Source of the DNA: Pseudoduganella namucuonensis
GTDB taxonomy: Bacteria > Pseudomonadota > Gammaproteobacteria > Burkholderiales > Burkholderiaceae_D
NCBI RefSeq assembly: GCF_900116645.1
Contig: NZ_FPBO01000002.1
Location: 62,001 to 126,000 of the forward strand
Length of the DNA stretch: 64,000 nucleotides
Direction: 5' to 3'
Translations under genes and position numbers: made by a program
The notes under the pieces: model-generated
Databases searched by the model: none
Told to the model about the DNA's origin: nothing
Seen by the model: only the letters and a program-made list of their open reading frames with translations
In this document: piece by piece, positions 15,894 through 26,552 of the stretch
How positions within the stretch are numbered: position 1 is the first letter of the stretch
Layout of the letters: each line of letters begins with the position of its first letter

Positions 15894-17588
15894 TTAAGGC
15901 GCGATCAGCGCCACGCCACCCTTGACCGGCAGCGTCACTTCCCCGTTCCTCACCACCGCGCTGGCGCCCGAGTAGTAGTCCTTCACCTTCTGCCCGTCGG
16001 CGAACGCGCCCCCCACCTTGATGGTGCTGCGCGCGGCCGCCGGCACGTCCAGCGCCACCACCACCTTGTCGCTCACGCCGTTCTTCTCGTAGACGCGCTT
16101 GAAGGTGTACGGCCGCTCCGCCACCTTCTCGTGCACGCCCGCGCCGACGGCAGGATGCGCGCGGCGGAACCGGCCCAGCTTGCCCCAGTGCGCGCGCACG
16201 TCGGCGATCCTGTAGCCCGCGCCCCCATCCTTGCGGGCCACGTTCTTCGCCAGCTCGTCCCAGTTCATGAAGGAGCGCAGCTTGGCGTCGCCCTGCGCGT
16301 CGGCGATGTTGAGCAGGCGCGCCGTCTCGTCGCCGTAATAGATTTGCGCCGCGCCCGGCGCCAGCAGCAGCTTGTTGGCCGTCTCGAAGGGCTTGGCGCG
16401 CGCGCCGTCGAATGGACCGCCATCGTCGTGCGAGGCCGTGTAGTTCAGCACCGAGTAGCCGGCCAGCGGCCCTTGCAGCGCCGCCCCGTATTTGCCGAAC
16501 AGGCTTTCGTAATCCTGCTTCGCGTCATGCACCAGGCCGAAGTTGATCATGCCGTCGAAGCCGTTCTGGTAGAAGTTCACCTTGGTGCCGTCGCCCATGT
16601 CGAAATGCTGGCCGCTGGCGATGTTGTAGCCGTACACCTCCGCCACCATGAAGAACTTGCCGTCGCCCTGGCCCGGATGCTTGCCGGCCCACTCGGCGCG
16701 CGCGTCGTCCGCCACCTTGCGCAACTCCTTCCACACGGCCGGCTGCACGTGCTTGACGGTGTCGGCGCGGAAGCCGTCGATGCCGTATTTGCGCACCCAG
16801 TCCGCATGCCATTTCATCAGGTGGTAGCGCGGCGCGCGCGGATAGCCGGTGCGGGCGAAGAACTCGTCCAGCTCCTTCACCTCGCGCTCGTAGCGCCCTT
16901 CCTTCTTCCATTTTTGCGCCAGCGCCTCGGGCAGCGCCACGGCGGCGTCGCTGCCGGTCAGCAGGTCCGGCAAGCCCTTCACCAGCACGCAGTCCACGTT
17001 GGTGGGCACGTCCTTGTACTGGCATACCGGGTCCAGGCGCACCCAGTCCGCGGGCCACGCCGGCTCGGCTTCCGTGACGGGGCCGATCTGGTTCATCACC
17101 ACGTCCAGCAGCACGCGGATGCCGCGCGCGTGGGCCGCGTCCACGAAGTCCTTGAAGTCCTTTTCCGTGCCCAGGCTGGCGTCGACGGCGGTCCAGTCGC
17201 GCGCCCAGTAGCCGTGGAAGCCGTAGGACTTGCCGGTGCCCTCGTCGGTGCTGCCGTGCAGCTGCTCCACCGGCGGCGTGATCCACAGCACGTCCACGCC
17301 CAGGCTGTCGAAGTAGCCGGACTTGATCTTGGCGGTCAGCCCTTTCAGGTCGCCGCCCATGTAGCCGCGCAGCGGCGCGGCGTCCGCCTTGCGGCCGTAC
17401 GGCAGGTCGTTGCCGCGATCGCCATTGCTGAAGCGGTCCGTCAACAGGAAATACACGGTGGCGTTCTCCCACAGGAATGGCTTGGCCGCTTTGGGCGCGA
17501 CCGGTGCTACGGGCGCCGCGTGCGCCGCGGCGGCCATGCCGGCGCCGAACAGCAGCGCCAAAGTCAATGCGATGGGAGATCGTTTCAT
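15894..17588 (-). CDS. periplasmic alpha-amylase (GH13, MalS-like)
   Basis: 564 residues with a clear signal peptide (ALTLALLFGAGMAAAAHA-APV). The GH13 barrel opens with ATVYFLLTDRFSNGDRGND, a calcium-site style motif. Catalytic residues are D276 (GFRAD), E317 (VAEVYG) and D388 (SHDDGG). It is similar in layout to E. coli periplasmic MalS but shorter, and would degrade maltodextrins that have crossed the outer membrane. It is the last gene of an operon with the sugar importer and phosphoglucomutase, 22 bp behind pgm. Two Cys near residues 189 and 200 may form a disulfide, as fits a periplasmic protein. Confidence 0.9.
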   Translation of the reverse strand: MKRSPIALTLALLFGAGMAAAAHAAPVAPVAPKAAKPFLWENATVYFLLTDRFSNGDRGNDLPYGRKADAAPLRGYMGGDLKGLTAKIKSGYFDSLGVDVLWITPPVEQLHGSTDEGTGKSYGFHGYWARDWTAVDASLGTEKDFKDFVDAAHARGIRVLLDVVMNQIGPVTEAEPAWPADWVRLDPVCQYKDVPTNVDCVLVKGLPDLLTGSDAAVALPEALAQKWKKEGRYEREVKELDEFFARTGYPRAPRYHLMKWHADWVRKYGIDGFRADTVKHVQPAVWKELRKVADDARAEWAGKHPGQGDGKFFMVAEVYGYNIASGQHFDMGDGTKVNFYQNGFDGMINFGLVHDAKQDYESLFGKYGAALQGPLAGYSVLNYTASHDDGGPFDGARAKPFETANKLLLAPGAAQIYYGDETARLLNIADAQGDAKLRSFMNWDELAKNVARKDGGAGYRIADVRAHWGKLGRFRRAHPAVGAGVHEKVAERPYTFKRVYEKNGVSDKVVVALDVPAAARSTIKVGGAFADGQKVKDYYSGASAVVRNGEVTLPVKGGVALIAP

Positions 17589-17610
17589 GCAAGTCCTTTC
17601 AGTTGATGGT

Positions 17611-19254
<1,644 letters not shown>

Positions 19255-19347
19255 TTAGTGACAGATGCCGCCGGCCCGGGGGATCCAGGAACGGCGGCTT
19301 GACCGCCTTTTTACCGCGATTATGGACGAAACGGCGCGCGGCTGGGC

Positions 19348-20691
19348 TCAGGCCGCGGCCCCTTCCGGCAGGGCCGCGGGCTTGGCGCCCGCCTCGTACA
19401 CCAGCATGGACAGCAGGCCGGCCAGCAACATGCAGGCGCCGCCCAGCGCCACCGTGTAGACCGAATGGCCGGCGAAGAAGTGCTTGGTCACGAAGCCCAG
19501 CAGCAGGCCGGACAGGATTTGCGGCAGCACGATGAAGAAGTTGAAGAGGCCCATGTAATAGCCCATGCGATGGGCTGGCAGCGTGCCGGCCAGGATCGCG
19601 TAGGGCATGGTCAGGATGCTGGCCCAGGCGATGCCCACGCCGATCATCGGCAGGATCAGCAGGTTCAGATTGTGGATCATCATGATGCTCATCAGGCTCG
19701 CGCCGCCGATCACCAGCGACACCATGTGCACGAAGCGGCGGCTGGTGGCGCGTGCGAGGATGGGCAGGATGAACGCGGCCAGCGCGGACACGCCGTTGTA
19801 CACCGCGAACATGATGCCGACCCAGTTGCCCGCCTCCTGGAAGGCCGCCGATTGCGCGTCCGTGGTGCCGAACACGTTCTCGGCCACGCCGGACGTGGTG
19901 TAGATCCACATCGCGAACAGGCCGATCCAGCTGAAGAACTGCACCACCGCCAGCTGCACCATGGTCTTGGGCATGGTCAGGAAGCCACCCAGGATCTCCT
20001 TGACGGCGTGGCCCATGCCGGTCTTGCGTTCGGCGCGGAACCGCTCCAGGTTTTCCGGCGGGATCTCGGTGCTGGTGAAGGTGGTCCACATCACGGCGAT
20101 CAGGTAGGCAGCGCCGCCCGCGTAGAAGGAGTAGCGCACCGTGTCCGGAATCAAGCCGTCCACCGGTACGTTGCTGACGCCCATGACGTCGGCGAAGAAG
20201 GTGGGCAGCAGCGAGGCGATCACCGCGCCGCAGCCGATGAAGAAGGTCTGCATCGCGAAGCCGGTGGTCTGCTGCGACTCGTCCAACTTGTCGGCGACGA
20301 AGGCGCGGAACGGCTCCATCGACACGTTGATCGACGCGTCCATCATCCACAGCACGGCGAAGGCCATCCACAGCGCGGTGGAGTTGGGCATCAGGAACAG
20401 CGCCAGCGCCGCGAACACGGCGCCCAGGAAGAAGAACGGGCGGCGGCGGCCCCACTTGGGGTGCCAGGTGTTGTCGCTCAGGTAGCCGATGATGGGCTGC
20501 ACCAGCAGGCCGGTGGTGGGCGCGGCCAGCCAGAACAGCGGCAGGTCTTCCAGGCCGGCGCCCAGCGTGGAGAAGATGCGGCTGGTGTTGGCGCTTTGCA
20601 GCGCGAAGCCGAACTGGATGCCGAAGAAGCCGAAGCTCATGTTCCAGAGCTGCCAGAAACCCAGCCGTGGCTTGATGGAAGTCGATTGCAT
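19348..20691 (-). CDS. MFS sugar importer, SLC45/GPH type (likely maltose/maltodextrin)
   Basis: 447 residues with about 12 membrane helices. The motif PKWGRRRPFFFLGA between helices 2 and 3 is typical of sucrose/maltose carriers of the SLC45 and GPH groups, which co-transport disaccharides with protons. It first gene of the operon with pgm and periplasmic amylase, which points to maltose or maltodextrin uptake across the inner membrane and replaces the MalFGK ABC system. The ATG at 20691 follows GGGGAC; in-frame codons upstream run through the operator region. The shared promoter with the divergent GH31 gene contains two HexR-like boxes. Confidence 0.9.
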   Translation of the reverse strand: MQSTSIKPRLGFWQLWNMSFGFFGIQFGFALQSANTSRIFSTLGAGLEDLPLFWLAAPTTGLLVQPIIGYLSDNTWHPKWGRRRPFFFLGAVFAALALFLMPNSTALWMAFAVLWMMDASINVSMEPFRAFVADKLDESQQTTGFAMQTFFIGCGAVIASLLPTFFADVMGVSNVPVDGLIPDTVRYSFYAGGAAYLIAVMWTTFTSTEIPPENLERFRAERKTGMGHAVKEILGGFLTMPKTMVQLAVVQFFSWIGLFAMWIYTTSGVAENVFGTTDAQSAAFQEAGNWVGIMFAVYNGVSALAAFILPILARATSRRFVHMVSLVIGGASLMSIMMIHNLNLLILPMIGVGIAWASILTMPYAILAGTLPAHRMGYYMGLFNFFIVLPQILSGLLLGFVTKHFFAGHSVYTVALGGACMLLAGLLSMLVYEAGAKPAALPEGAAA

Positions 20692-20749
20692 ACTGCCTGT
20701 CCCCAATTTATGGTCCAGGCCGGTTGCCGGGACTCTGTAAAACGTCATT

Positions 20750-20764
20750 TGTAGTAAAGTAACA
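20750..20764. promoter_or_regulatory. HexR-like half-operator upstream of the MFS importer
   Basis: TGTAGT-AAA-GTAACA has one perfect arm (TGTAGT) and a degenerate second arm; read on the minus strand the perfect arm is ACTACA. It lies 58 bp before the importer start. Confidence 0.4.
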
Positions 20765-20846
20765 CGGTGAATATGCCATGTCAATCCGCCACTTCATAGT
20801 AAAATGCGCGAAATACCCCGTACTTTCACGCTTTGATGCACCGTTT

Positions 20847-20861
20847 TGTAGTCAAACAACA
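20847..20861. promoter_or_regulatory. HexR-like operator at the GH31 start
   Basis: TGTAGT-CAA-ACAACA matches the palindrome at 11 of 12 arm positions. It ends only 9 bp before the GH31 ATG, where a ribosome site would normally lie. Bound protein would block transcription start or passage. Confidence 0.55.
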
Positions 20862-20870
20862 TAAAACTAT

Positions 20871-23267
20871 ATGACACCACCTACCTTAGCCAAGATCGCC
20901 CTCCTGCTGTTGGCCAGCCCGCTCGCGCTGGCGCAGAACGCCGACCGCAAACTACAGTCCGCCGCCCTGAACGGTAAGCAGCTAGAGATTACTACCAGCG
21001 ATGGAAAATACGTGATCAAGCCGTACTCCAGCCGTATCATGGAAACCACGTTTATCCCCCGGGGAGAGCGCCACGACGCCGCGTCGCACGCCGTGGTGCT
21101 GGCGCCGGACCAGGAACCCGCCACGCTGAGGGACGAGGGCGGCGCCCTCCAATACGGCACGGCCGGCATCACCGTCACGGTCACCAAGTCGCCGTTCCGC
21201 ATCGCCTACGCCTACAAGGGCGCGCCGCTGGTGGCGGAAAAGCTGGGTCACCACAAAAAGGACGGCGCGGAAGTCATCGACTTCGAACTGGACAAGGACG
21301 AGGCCCTGTATGGCGCCGGCGCGCGCGCGGTGGGCTTCAACCGCCGCGGCAAGCGCTTCACTCTGTACAACAAGGCGCACTACGGCTACGAGGAACGCTC
21401 CGAGCTGCTGAACTTCACGCTGCCGGTCGCCATGTCGTCGAAGATGTACGCGCTCCACTTCGACAACGCCGCCATCGGCCATCTCGATTTCGACAGCGGC
21501 AAGAACAACACGCTGGCCTATGAAACCATCAGCGGCCGCAAGACCTACCAAGTGATCGCCGGCGACAGCTGGGAGGACGTGGTGGGCGGCTACACCAGCC
21601 TGACCGGCCGCCAGCCGCTGCCGCCGCGCTGGGCCTTCGGCAATTTCGCCAGCCGCTTCGGCTACCACACCGAGCGCGAGGCGCGCGACGTGGTGAACAA
21701 GTTCATCGCCGAGAAGATGCCGCTGGACGCCATCGTGTTCGACCTGTACTGGTTCGGCAAGGAGGTGAAAGGCACGATGGGCAACCTGGCCTTCGACAAG
21801 GACAACTTCCCCGATCCGAAAAAAATGATCGCCGACTTCAACGCCCAGGGCGTGAAGACGGTGCTGATCACCGAGCCCTTCGTGCTCACCACTTCGGGCA
21901 AATGGCAAGAGGCGGTCGACAAGCGGGCCCTGGCCACCGACGCGGCGGGCAAGCCGGCCACGTACGACTTCTTCTTCGGGAACACCGGCCTGGTCGACGT
22001 CTACAGCCAGACCGGCAAGGACTGGTTCTGGGACATCTACAAGAACCTGCGCAAGGACTACGGCGTGGCCGGCTGGTGGGGCGACCTGGGCGAGCCCGAG
22101 GTCCATCCCTCCTCCGTGCGCCACGCCACCGGCACGGCGGACCAGGTGCACAACACCTACGGCCACGACTGGGCGCGCCTGATCCACGAGGGCTACCGCA
22201 AGGACTTCCCCAACGAGCGTCCCTTCATCCTGATGCGCGCCGGCTATTCGGGCTCGCAGCGTTTCGGCCTGATCCCGTGGTCCGGCGACGTGAACCGCAG
22301 CTGGGGCGGCCTGCAGTCGCAGCCGGAAATCGCGGTGCAGATGGGCATGCAGGGCATAGGCTATATGCACTCGGACCTGGGCGGCTTCGCCGGCGAGATG
22401 CTGGACGATGAACTCTACACGCGCTGGCTGCAGTACGGCGTGTTCCAGCCGGTGTTCCGTCCGCACGCGCAGGAAGCCGTGGCGTCGGAGCCGGTGTTCC
22501 GCGAGGAGGCCACCAAGGCGCTGGCGCGCGAGTCCATCCGCCTGCGTTACAGCCTGCTGCCCTACAACTACACGCTGGGCTTCGACAACAACCAGCAAGG
22601 CCTGCCGCTGATGCGACCCGTGCTGTACGAGGAGCCGAAGAACGAGAAGGTGCGCGGCCACGTGAGCTCCTACCTGTGGGGCCGCGAGTTCCTGGTGGCG
22701 CCGATCACCGAGCCGGGGGCGCGCCGCAAGGAAGTCTACCTGCCGGCCACCAGCGCGTGGTTCGACTTCCACACCGGCCGCCGCTACGAGGGCGGCATCA
22801 CCACCGTGGTTCCGGTGACGCTGGATCACATCCCGGTGTTCGTCCGCGCGGGCGCCTTCATCCCGATGGTGAAACCGGTGCAAAGCACCAGCCAGTACAA
22901 CACCCGCAGCCTGGACCTGCACTACTACCACGACGCGTCGGTGACGGCCGGCGGCGGCAAGCTTTATGATGACGACGGCGCCACGCCGGAGGCGTTCGAG
23001 AAGGGGCAATATGAACTGGTGCGCTTCGCCAGCGCGCTGCAAGGCAAGGAGCTGTCCATCACGATCAATTCGGAAGTGGGCAAGCAGTACCAGCGCCCCG
23101 AGCGCGGCGTGGCGCTGATCGTGCACAACGTGGCCGCCAAGCCGGCGCGCGTGCAAGTGGAGGGCCGGGCCGTGAAGTTCGGCTGGGACGCCAAGACGCG
23201 ATTGCTGTCCGTGCCGGTCGCGGCCACCAAACGCGCTGTCAGCACCGTCGTCATTACTCTGCAGTAA
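20871..23267 (+). CDS. secreted GH31 alpha-glucosidase or alpha-transglucosylase
   Basis: 798 residues with a short signal peptide (LAKIALLLLASPLALA-QNA). A galactose-mutarotase-like N-domain is followed by the GH31 barrel. The nucleophile is D405 in WWGDLGEPE and the acid/base is D473 in WSGDVNRSW. Their 68-residue spacing equals that I recall for Cellvibrio japonicus Agd31B (D412/D480), a 4-alpha-glucosyltransferase of similar length. This enzyme may therefore rearrange maltodextrins rather than only release glucose. It lies divergent to the importer-pgm-amylase operon. No Shine-Dalgarno is visible before ATG 20871, so a leaderless or weakly initiated mRNA is possible; the start is fixed by the signal peptide. 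Confidence 0.9.
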   Translation: MTPPTLAKIALLLLASPLALAQNADRKLQSAALNGKQLEITTSDGKYVIKPYSSRIMETTFIPRGERHDAASHAVVLAPDQEPATLRDEGGALQYGTAGITVTVTKSPFRIAYAYKGAPLVAEKLGHHKKDGAEVIDFELDKDEALYGAGARAVGFNRRGKRFTLYNKAHYGYEERSELLNFTLPVAMSSKMYALHFDNAAIGHLDFDSGKNNTLAYETISGRKTYQVIAGDSWEDVVGGYTSLTGRQPLPPRWAFGNFASRFGYHTEREARDVVNKFIAEKMPLDAIVFDLYWFGKEVKGTMGNLAFDKDNFPDPKKMIADFNAQGVKTVLITEPFVLTTSGKWQEAVDKRALATDAAGKPATYDFFFGNTGLVDVYSQTGKDWFWDIYKNLRKDYGVAGWWGDLGEPEVHPSSVRHATGTADQVHNTYGHDWARLIHEGYRKDFPNERPFILMRAGYSGSQRFGLIPWSGDVNRSWGGLQSQPEIAVQMGMQGIGYMHSDLGGFAGEMLDDELYTRWLQYGVFQPVFRPHAQEAVASEPVFREEATKALARESIRLRYSLLPYNYTLGFDNNQQGLPLMRPVLYEEPKNEKVRGHVSSYLWGREFLVAPITEPGARRKEVYLPATSAWFDFHTGRRYEGGITTVVPVTLDHIPVFVRAGAFIPMVKPVQSTSQYNTRSLDLHYYHDASVTAGGGKLYDDDGATPEAFEKGQYELVRFASALQGKELSITINSEVGKQYQRPERGVALIVHNVAAKPARVQVEGRAVKFGWDAKTRLLSVPVAATKRAVSTVVITLQ

Positions 23268-23277
23268 CTCCCTCCAC

Positions 23278-23310
23278 GCGGGCCATCCGGCCCGCCGCCT
23301 CGCTCTTTTT
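23278..23310 (+). terminator. probable terminator of the GH31 gene
   Basis: GCGGGCC (23278-23284) pairs with GGCCCGC (23289-23295) over a 4-base loop. A run of six T lies about 10 bases further on, so it is weaker than a standard intrinsic terminator. Confidence 0.5.
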
Positions 23311-23398
23311 TGCGCTAGCTCAACACTCTGCTCCTTCCGAGTGCCACCCTGATTTTCCCGTCGCTCCACAGCTTGCCACCATTCGCTTATAAGCTAAA

Positions 23399-23740
23399 AT
23401 GTTCACTGTAGTTCACTATCTCGATGCTACAGGTAAGGACCACTATCAGGCATGGTTGGATTCCTTGCGCGACAGGCGGGCGAAAATCGCGATCATTCAA
23501 CGAACCGCGCGGCTACACCTTGGTTTGTTCGGAGATCACAAGCACGTCCGGGACGGAATTCACGAGTTGCGTATCGATATAGGACCTGGCTATCGCGTGT
23601 ACTACGCGGTCGTCGGGGCCATGCTCATATTGCTGACATCAGGCGGCAGCAAGCGTACCCAGACCCCGGACATTGAACGTGCCATCAACCTGTTAAACGA
23701 CTGGAAGAAACGAAATGGTCCAAACACATCGCACCCATGA
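23399..23740 (+). CDS. RelE/HigB-type toxin of a toxin-antitoxin pair
   Basis: 113 residues of the phage-derived Gp49-like/RelE superfamily (addiction module killer protein). Visible motifs are the ARLHLGLFGDHKHVRDGIHELRI core strand, with GPGYRVYYA after it, and the LLTSGGSKRTQ segment that carries the usual basic residues. Such toxins are mRNA interferases acting at the ribosome. The gene overlaps the antitoxin gene by 26 bp, with the toxin first as in higBA systems. A TATAAG -10-like box at 23388-23393 lies 5 bp before the ATG, so a leaderless start is possible. Local GC is lower than in the flanking genes, which fits acquisition by transfer. Confidence 0.85.
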   Translation: MFTVVHYLDATGKDHYQAWLDSLRDRRAKIAIIQRTARLHLGLFGDHKHVRDGIHELRIDIGPGYRVYYAVVGAMLILLTSGGSKRTQTPDIERAINLLNDWKKRNGPNTSHP

Positions 23741-24014
23741 CGAGGCAACGGCTGAAATGTTCCGCCGCGATCCCGCTCTAGCAGCCGACTACCTTAACGA
23801 AGTGCTTGAGAATGGAGATGAGGTCGACGTCATGCTGGCGTTGCGCTCGCTCAGTGTCGCGTTCGGCGGGGTGCAGGAAATTGCCCGGCGCGCCGATGCC
23901 AATCCCAACTCGATGTACAGAACGCTGTCCAGGCAAGGGAATCCGTCCCTGAAGACCTTGCGCGCGATCCTGGGCGCGATGGGCATGCGCCTGGCGGTGC
24001 AACCCATGCGCTAG
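23715..24014 (+). CDS. antitoxin of the RelE/HigB-type pair (HigA-like)
   Basis: 99 residues. The C-terminal half is a helix-turn-helix (GGVQEIARRADANPNSMYRTLS, then NPSLKTLRAILGAMGMRLAVQP), the standard form of the addiction-module antidote family. It should neutralise the toxin and autorepress the operon. The ATG at 23715 lies inside the toxin gene with GGAAG upstream, so translation is coupled. Confidence 0.85.
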   Translation: MVQTHRTHDEATAEMFRRDPALAADYLNEVLENGDEVDVMLALRSLSVAFGGVQEIARRADANPNSMYRTLSRQGNPSLKTLRAILGAMGMRLAVQPMR

Positions 24015-24191
24015 CAAGCAGTCCAGCGCCCGAGAGGAAACAAGCGGCCGTCGCGGTAGCGGTCCGCGACAGGCGGCTGGCCCCACCCGCCGCCGGACAC
24101 CAGCAGCAGGCGCGCGCCGCGCGCACGCGGGCGCGCTAAACTGCCGGCAGGCGCGGCCCTCCCGGCCGCCCACCTGAGCGGAGACCACGAC

Positions 24192-24596
24192 ATGAAAAAG
24201 ACCTACCATGGCAGCTGCCACTGCGGCGCCGTGCGTTTCGAAGCCGACATCGACCTGGGCGCCGGCACCGGCAAGTGCAACTGCACCATCTGCACCAAGG
24301 TGCGCAACTGGGGCGCCATCGTCAAGCCCGACGAATTCCGCCTGCTGGCCGGCGAGGACGCGATGGGCGACTATCAATTCAACACCATGACCGGCCACCA
24401 CAAGTTCTGCAAGACCTGCGGCGTGCACCCGTATGGCCACGGCTATGTGGAGGAGATCGGCGGCGCCTACGTCAGCGTGCAGGTGGCCTGCCTGGACGAC
24501 GCCACGCCCGAGGAACTGATCGCCGCCCCCGTCTACTACGCCGACGGCCGCCACGACAATTGGCAGAACCGGCCCGCGGAAACGCGGCATTTGTAA
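24192..24596 (+). CDS. GFA/CENP-V family zinc protein
   Basis: 134 residues of the glutathione-dependent formaldehyde-activating enzyme (GFA) family. The zinc-binding Cys sets are CHCGAVRFE near residues 10-18, CNCTICT near 35-41 and CKTCGV near 76-81. Most members have no proven formaldehyde activity, so only the family is assigned. The ribosome site GGAG lies before ATG 24192. The 177 bp between the antitoxin and this gene contain no convincing ORF or repeat. Confidence 0.85.
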   Translation: MKKTYHGSCHCGAVRFEADIDLGAGTGKCNCTICTKVRNWGAIVKPDEFRLLAGEDAMGDYQFNTMTGHHKFCKTCGVHPYGHGYVEEIGGAYVSVQVACLDDATPEELIAAPVYYADGRHDNWQNRPAETRHL

Positions 24597-24669
24597 CGGC
24601 GCGGCGTGGGGCTTGGGGCGGCGCGGCGGCCGGTGTATATTAGCCGCTCACAAAACCAAGGAGAACGCA

Positions 24670-26526
24670 GTGTCCAAACCCCTGTACCTGAAAGCCGCCT
24701 CCATCGCCGTGATGTTCGCCATGGGCGCCTTCCAGGCCGCCCATGCGCAAACGGCGACCGCGCCTGCCAAAAGCAAGGCCAAGCCCACCGTCGCGGAAGC
24801 GGAACGCTTCCTGAACGACACCGAAAGCAAGCTGGAAAAACTGAACCTGGACGGCGCCCGCGCCCAATGGGTGGCGGCCAACTTCATCACCGACGACACC
24901 GAGGCGCTGGCCACCTACTTCGGCGAGCGCCAGCTGGCCGCGTCCGGCGAGGCCGCGCTGGCCGCGCGCCGCTACAACGGCCTGAAACTGAAGGACGACT
25001 ACGCCCGCAAGCTCAAGTTCCTGCAACTGACGCTGATGCTGTCCGACCCGAAGGAGCGCGAGGCCTACGCCGCCAAGCAGGCCGCGCTGCAGGGCGCCTA
25101 CGGCAAGGCCAAGTACTGCCCCACCGACAATAAAGAAGGCTGCCTGCCGCTGGGCGAACTGGAGAAGACGCTGGCCACCAGCCGCGATCCGGCCAAGCTG
25201 AAGGAAACCTGGCTGGGCTGGCACGCGCAGTCGCCGTCGTACAAGCAGATGTACACCGACTACGTGGCGCTGTCCAACAAGGGCGCGCGCGAAATGGGCT
25301 TCGCCGACACCGGCGCCCTGTGGCGCTCGCAGTACGACATGCCGCCGGAAGCCTTCTCCGCCGAGATGGAGCGCATGTGGCAACAGGTCAAGCCGCTGTA
25401 CGATGCATTGCACACCTACGCGCGCCACAAGCTGCGCCAGGCCTACGGCCCGGACGTGGTGCCGGCCACCGGCCCGATCCCGGCCCACCTGTTCGGTAAT
25501 ATGTGGAGCCAGAGCTGGGAGAACATCTACCCGCTGCTCAAGCCCGCCACCAACGCCGGCAGCTACGACCTGACCAAGGTGCTGGTCGACCGCAACACCG
25601 ACGCCAAGCAGATGACGCAATACGCCGAGCGCTTCTACACCTCGCTGGGCATGCGCAAGCTGCCGGACACGTTCTGGGAACGTTCGCTGCTGACCAAGCC
25701 GCGCGACCGCGAGGTGGTGTGCCACGCCTCCGCCTGGACCATGGACGGCAAGGAGGACGTGCGCATCAAGATGTGCATCCGCCCGACCGAGGAGGAGTTC
25801 AAGGTCATCCACCACGAGCTGGGCCACATCTATTACGACCTGGCCTACAACAAGCAGTCCTTCCTGTTCCAGAACGGCGCCAACGACGGCTTCCACGAGG
25901 CCATCGGCGACACGGTCGCGCTGTCGATGACACCGGACTACCTGAAGAAGATCGGCCTGATGGAGGCGGCGTCCGCCGGGAAGGCCGAGAACGCCGAGAT
26001 CGGCGAACTGCTGCAGCGGGCGCTGGCCAAGGTGGCCTTCCTGCCGTTCGCCTACTCGGTCGACAAATGGCGCTGGGACGTTTACTCGGGCAAGACGCAG
26101 CCGGCCGACTACGACAAGACCTGGTGGCAGTTGCGCGAGCAGTACATGGGCGTGAGCCGCCCTGCGCCGATCGCGGCGAACGGGTTCGACGCCGGCGCCA
26201 AGTACCACGTGGCGGCGGACGTGCCGTACGCGCGCTACTTCCTGGCGCACATGCTGCAGTTCCAGTTCCACCGCGCGCTGTGCCGCGAGGCCGGCTACAC
26301 CGGCCCGCTGCACAACTGCTCGATCTACGGCAACGAGAAAGCCGGCGCCAAGCTGTGGAAGATGCTGGAAATGGGCGCCAGCAAGCCGTGGCCCGAGGCG
26401 CTGAAAGCGGTCTCCGGCGAGGAGCGCATCGACGGCTCCGCGCTGGTCGACTACTTCGCCCCGCTGAAGACCTGGCTGGACGCCCAGAACCGCCAGCTGG
26501 CCGCGGCGGAAGCCGCGAAGAAGTAA
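24670..26526 (+). CDS. secreted M2-family metallopeptidase (ACE-like)
   Basis: 618 residues from a GTG start at 24670, preceded by AAGGAG at the right distance. The in-frame ATG at 24613 lies upstream of this ribosome site. A signal peptide ends near FQAAHA-QTA. The zinc motif HHELGH (H382, E383, H386) followed by EAIGDTV places it in peptidase family M2, the angiotensin-converting-enzyme homologues, which act as dipeptidyl carboxypeptidases. The length of about 600 residues is normal for bacterial single-domain members. It is probably periplasmic. No functional link to the glucan genes is evident. Confidence 0.9.
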   Translation: MSKPLYLKAASIAVMFAMGAFQAAHAQTATAPAKSKAKPTVAEAERFLNDTESKLEKLNLDGARAQWVAANFITDDTEALATYFGERQLAASGEAALAARRYNGLKLKDDYARKLKFLQLTLMLSDPKEREAYAAKQAALQGAYGKAKYCPTDNKEGCLPLGELEKTLATSRDPAKLKETWLGWHAQSPSYKQMYTDYVALSNKGAREMGFADTGALWRSQYDMPPEAFSAEMERMWQQVKPLYDALHTYARHKLRQAYGPDVVPATGPIPAHLFGNMWSQSWENIYPLLKPATNAGSYDLTKVLVDRNTDAKQMTQYAERFYTSLGMRKLPDTFWERSLLTKPRDREVVCHASAWTMDGKEDVRIKMCIRPTEEEFKVIHHELGHIYYDLAYNKQSFLFQNGANDGFHEAIGDTVALSMTPDYLKKIGLMEAASAGKAENAEIGELLQRALAKVAFLPFAYSVDKWRWDVYSGKTQPADYDKTWWQLREQYMGVSRPAPIAANGFDAGAKYHVAADVPYARYFLAHMLQFQFHRALCREAGYTGPLHNCSIYGNEKAGAKLWKMLEMGASKPWPEALKAVSGEERIDGSALVDYFAPLKTWLDAQNRQLAAAEAAKK

Positions 26527-26552
26527 GGGCCCGGGTACGGCTCAAGTAGAAC

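Noticed and set aside
19294-19323. GC stem followed by T-run (GGCGG..CCGCC then TTTTT) between the sugar importer and pgm genes
   Set aside because: The T-run is on the plus strand while both genes read on the minus strand, so it cannot terminate this operon, and no plus-strand gene ends there.
24015-24191. Short open frames between the antitoxin and GFA genes
   Set aside because: Arg/Ala-rich frames with no ribosome site; the stretch is best left as non-coding.
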